A stretch of 64,000 nucleotides of DNA, taken from contig NZ_KV440953.1 of assembly GCF_001636425.1 (NCBI RefSeq), positions 1,066,847-1,130,846 of the forward strand. The letters run 5' to 3'. Source of the DNA: Heyndrickxia acidicola (lineage in GTDB: Bacteria > Bacillota > Bacilli > Bacillales > Bacillaceae_C). Position numbers and translations under genes: made by a program. Numbering within the stretch: the stretch's first letter is position 1; each line of letters opens with the position of its first letter. The notes under the pieces were generated by a model. The model made no database searches. It saw nothing but the letters and a program-made list of their open reading frames with translations, and had not been told where the DNA came from. This document shows positions 61,840 through 64,000 of this stretch, piece by piece.

Positions 61840-64000
61840 TTACTGGTTTAAATACTTTTCCATATCATTTTTGGAAAGAGGCTTGCTGAACAAATAACCC
61901 TGCATATGCCAGCATTCATTCTTAAGAAGATACTCTTTTTGGTATTCTTCCTCTACTCCTTCAGCAACCACCTGAAGCTTTAGGCTCCTTGCCATATTAA
62001 TGATGGCGTCGGTTATTTCAGAGTTGCTGCCGTCCGTTTGAAGATCCTGAATAAAGCTTCGGTCAATCTTTAGACAATTAATAGGTAATGTCTTAAGGTA
62101 ATTTAATGAGGAATAGCCTGTTCCAAAATCATCAATCGAAATCGAAATACCATATTCTTTAAGATGCTTTAACGCCATAATGGTTTCTTCAGATTGGATA
62201 AAAAGTGTTGATTCAGTTATTTCTACTTCAAAGTACTCGGGTGTGAGCCAGCATTCCGTCAGGATTTCCTTTACTTTGCTAACCAGCAGTTCGGAATCCT
62301 GAAATTGCCTTGCTGAGAAATTTACCGCCAAGCATAATGGGTCTTCTCTTTTTTCATTCCACTTTCTTATTTGGGTGCAGGCTTCCCTCATGGTGCATTC
62401 CCATAGAGGATGAATCAATCCGGTTTCTTCCGCAACGGGAATAAATTGATCTGGGGGAACAAAACCGAGCTCCTGATCATTCCATCTAAGAAGTGCCTCC
62501 ACACCTGTTATTTTATTGGTAATGGCATTCATTTTAGGCTGGTAATAAACAGCAATTTCCTTTTTCTGTATCGCTTTTCTAAGCCGTGCTTCAATCCGGA
62601 GCCTGTCACTTTTATCCTTATTTATCAATTCATCAAAGACAACAACTCGGTTTCCGCCCTGCTTCTTCGCTTCATACATGGCAACATCCGAATTAATCAT
62701 GAGTGTGTCAATATTCTCAGTGTGTTTTGGGTAAAGACTCAATCCGCAGCTGGCACTCACATACACCTCGTTGCCCTCCACCAGAAGAGGCTGCCGAACA
62801 GAAACGACGATAGAATTAGCAATGTCCATAATTTCCTTTAACTCAAGCTCACAGAACAGAATGACAAACTCATCACCGCCCTGTCTGGTCAGAAAACTGT
62901 TTTCAACCGGCAGACAGTCGCAAATACGTTTAGAAATCAGTTGAATCAACAGATCCCCGCGTGCATGACCGAGTGTATCATTCACATCTTTAAAGCGGTC
63001 AATATCCACGAATAGCAATGCAACCGTTCCGCCTGTCTTTTTGGCTTTTTCTGCACGCGTAGAAAGCTGCTCTTGAAAATACCTTCTATTCGGAAGCCCA
63101 GTTAGCGGGTCGTGGTAAGCCTGAAACTCTATGGTTTCCTGGCTTTTCTTTAAATCGTCTACATAACTTTTCAAAAAATTGGATAATGCGTTTACATTTT
63201 GCGTCAGATTCCCCAATTCATCCCTGCGTTTTAATACAAGCTTCTTGCCGAAATTACCTTCCGCAATTTCTTTAACCTGTTCTACGATGTAGCCGATGGG
63301 CTTTGTAATGGAGCGGGAGAAAATGAAGCTTGTTAACAGCACAATTAAAATAAAAGGAATTGAGAGCAGTAAATGCTTTATTAATTCTTCATGAAGCTCT
63401 TTTTGAATAATGCTGTAGTCGTAGCTGACCCCAATTACATATGGTTCAGAAGTTCTCACACCAACTGGAACAAAGGTCTTTTGAACTGTTTTTCCATTAA
63501 GGTTTGCGATATAACTTTGCTTTTTGTTTGACTGAATAGCCTTATGAATCTCTGCGCTGTCGTTTTTTGTGTTTCGATATTTGTAAGTACCGTACCATAT
63601 AGGATTATCCACAATTTTAGTGTAGGTATTTCCATTTAAATAAACACTTGTTTTTTTATCACCAAACTTTTTGGGATTAAATACAGTAATTTCAAGAATG
63701 CCATCTGCTTTTTTTGTAAAACTGTTCATTACGTCATCTGGACCAAAACGCGATTCATAACCTAATATTTGTTTGTCCCTTAAATACGGATCGATAATAT
63801 AATTTGTTTTCCCATCATAATAATATCCCCATTTATCAATGTGCTGAGGATTACTAGAGGCTTTTTCAATTGGTCCAGTCCAGTAATAAGGTAAAGTCTT
63901 TCCTTGTTTAACAGTTACAGGTTTTAATGAAAGCAGTTGTTGAAAGGCTTGATACCAAAAAGTCCAATTCCGTGTTGAAAGATTAATTTCCTTCGGATCA
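61840..64000 (-). CDS. Membrane GGDEF-EAL protein, start beyond window edge
   Basis: The frame is open from the stop at 61840 to the right edge, about 719 codons, with no start within the last 90, so the gene continues outside. Order: extracellular dCache-like sensor, one helix (LLLSIPFILIVLLTSFIFSR), a HAMP domain (SITKPIGYIVEQVKEIAEGN), GGDEF (RQGGDEFV intact) and EAL (VEALLRW, DDFGTGYSSLNYLK intact). It could both make and degrade c-di-GMP; no RxxD inhibitory site is visible before GGDEF. It is probably monocistronic. Confidence 0.88.
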   Translation of the reverse strand, partial: DPKEINLSTRNWTFWYQAFQQLLSLKPVTVKQGKTLPYYWTGPIEKASSNPQHIDKWGYYYDGKTNYIIDPYLRDKQILGYESRFGPDDVMNSFTKKADGILEITVFNPKKFGDKKTSVYLNGNTYTKIVDNPIWYGTYKYRNTKNDSAEIHKAIQSNKKQSYIANLNGKTVQKTFVPVGVRTSEPYVIGVSYDYSIIQKELHEELIKHLLLSIPFILIVLLTSFIFSRSITKPIGYIVEQVKEIAEGNFGKKLVLKRRDELGNLTQNVNALSNFLKSYVDDLKKSQETIEFQAYHDPLTGLPNRRYFQEQLSTRAEKAKKTGGTVALLFVDIDRFKDVNDTLGHARGDLLIQLISKRICDCLPVENSFLTRQGGDEFVILFCELELKEIMDIANSIVVSVRQPLLVEGNEVYVSASCGLSLYPKHTENIDTLMINSDVAMYEAKKQGGNRVVVFDELINKDKSDRLRIEARLRKAIQKKEIAVYYQPKMNAITNKITGVEALLRWNDQELGFVPPDQFIPVAEETGLIHPLWECTMREACTQIRKWNEKREDPLCLAVNFSARQFQDSELLVSKVKEILTECWLTPEYFEVEITESTLFIQSEETIMALKHLKEYGISISIDDFGTGYSSLNYLKTLPINCLKIDRSFIQDLQTDGSNSEITDAIINMARSLKLQVVAEGVEEEYQKEYLLKNECWHMQGYLFSKPLSKNDMEKYLNQ

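Overview
The window reads as chromosomal DNA of a low-GC Gram-positive spore-former of the family Bacillaceae (Bacillus sensu lato). Most genes have recognisable Bacillus subtilis or B. cereus relatives (YdaP, YeeI, YtbD/YtbE/YtcD, NhaK/YvgP, HelD/YvgS, YhgE, AdaA). Strong AGGAGG-type ribosome binding sites, TTG and GTG starts, a sigma-B-type promoter and a cre-like site fit the same group. There is no rRNA or tRNA gene and no CRISPR array. Genes are mostly monocistronic or in pairs, and the left two thirds is mainly on the minus strand.

Layout. 1-9.6 kb: a nucleotidyltransferase, a pyruvate oxidase (ydaP), a 3-hydroxybutyrate dehydrogenase divergent from a CidR-like LysR regulator, a CMD-family protein, a second MurG, a TetR regulator and small genes. 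10.5-13.8 kb: yeeI, whose 3' end is duplicated as a 72-bp direct repeat around a 2.1-kb relic integrative element with a nonsense-mutated and truncated integrase, a frameshifted excisionase and one intact unknown gene. 14-24.7 kb: metabolic and stress enzymes, a TrmB regulator divergent from an MFS exporter with a 13-bp-arm operator between them, a frameshifted MaoC gene and a frameshifted secreted 5'-nucleotidase. 25-33 kb: small and stress proteins, the Ada/AdaA alkylation-repair pair, a MurA paralogue with Asp in place of the fosfomycin-target Cys, and a gene-poor stretch with a decayed HAD gene. 33.7-36.5 kb: the ytbE-ytbD/ytcD locus. 37-45.5 kb: a gene behind a T-box-like leader, a broken isochorismatase, a NitT/TauT-type ABC importer divergent from a DcuS/CitA-type two-component system, and an AadK-like protein. 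45.8-64 kb: HelD, the Na+/H+ antiporter NhaK, YhgE followed by a 52-bp-period array of tandem palindromes, a MerR/TipAS regulator, a secreted C39-like protease, a CxxC-less thioredoxin-reductase-like flavoprotein with a 5'(3')-deoxyribonucleotidase, FolE and a GGDEF-EAL protein running off the right edge.

Themes. Three kinds of repeated hairpin DNA occur: (i) a ~150-bp element lying directly after stop codons and before terminators, in the sense of the upstream gene (three loci plus remnants); (ii) a shorter MITE-like inverted repeat with TTTAACA ends; (iii) the 52-bp palindromic tandem array. Several genes carry single-base indels, some in homopolymers, so assembly error has to be excluded before calling them pseudogenes. 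I find no complete phage-defence or biosynthetic system. The best candidates for something undescribed are the 3'-UTR hairpin family, the 52-bp array, the yeeI-targeting element, the 26-residue gene at 1272-1352, and the MurA/MurG paralogues.
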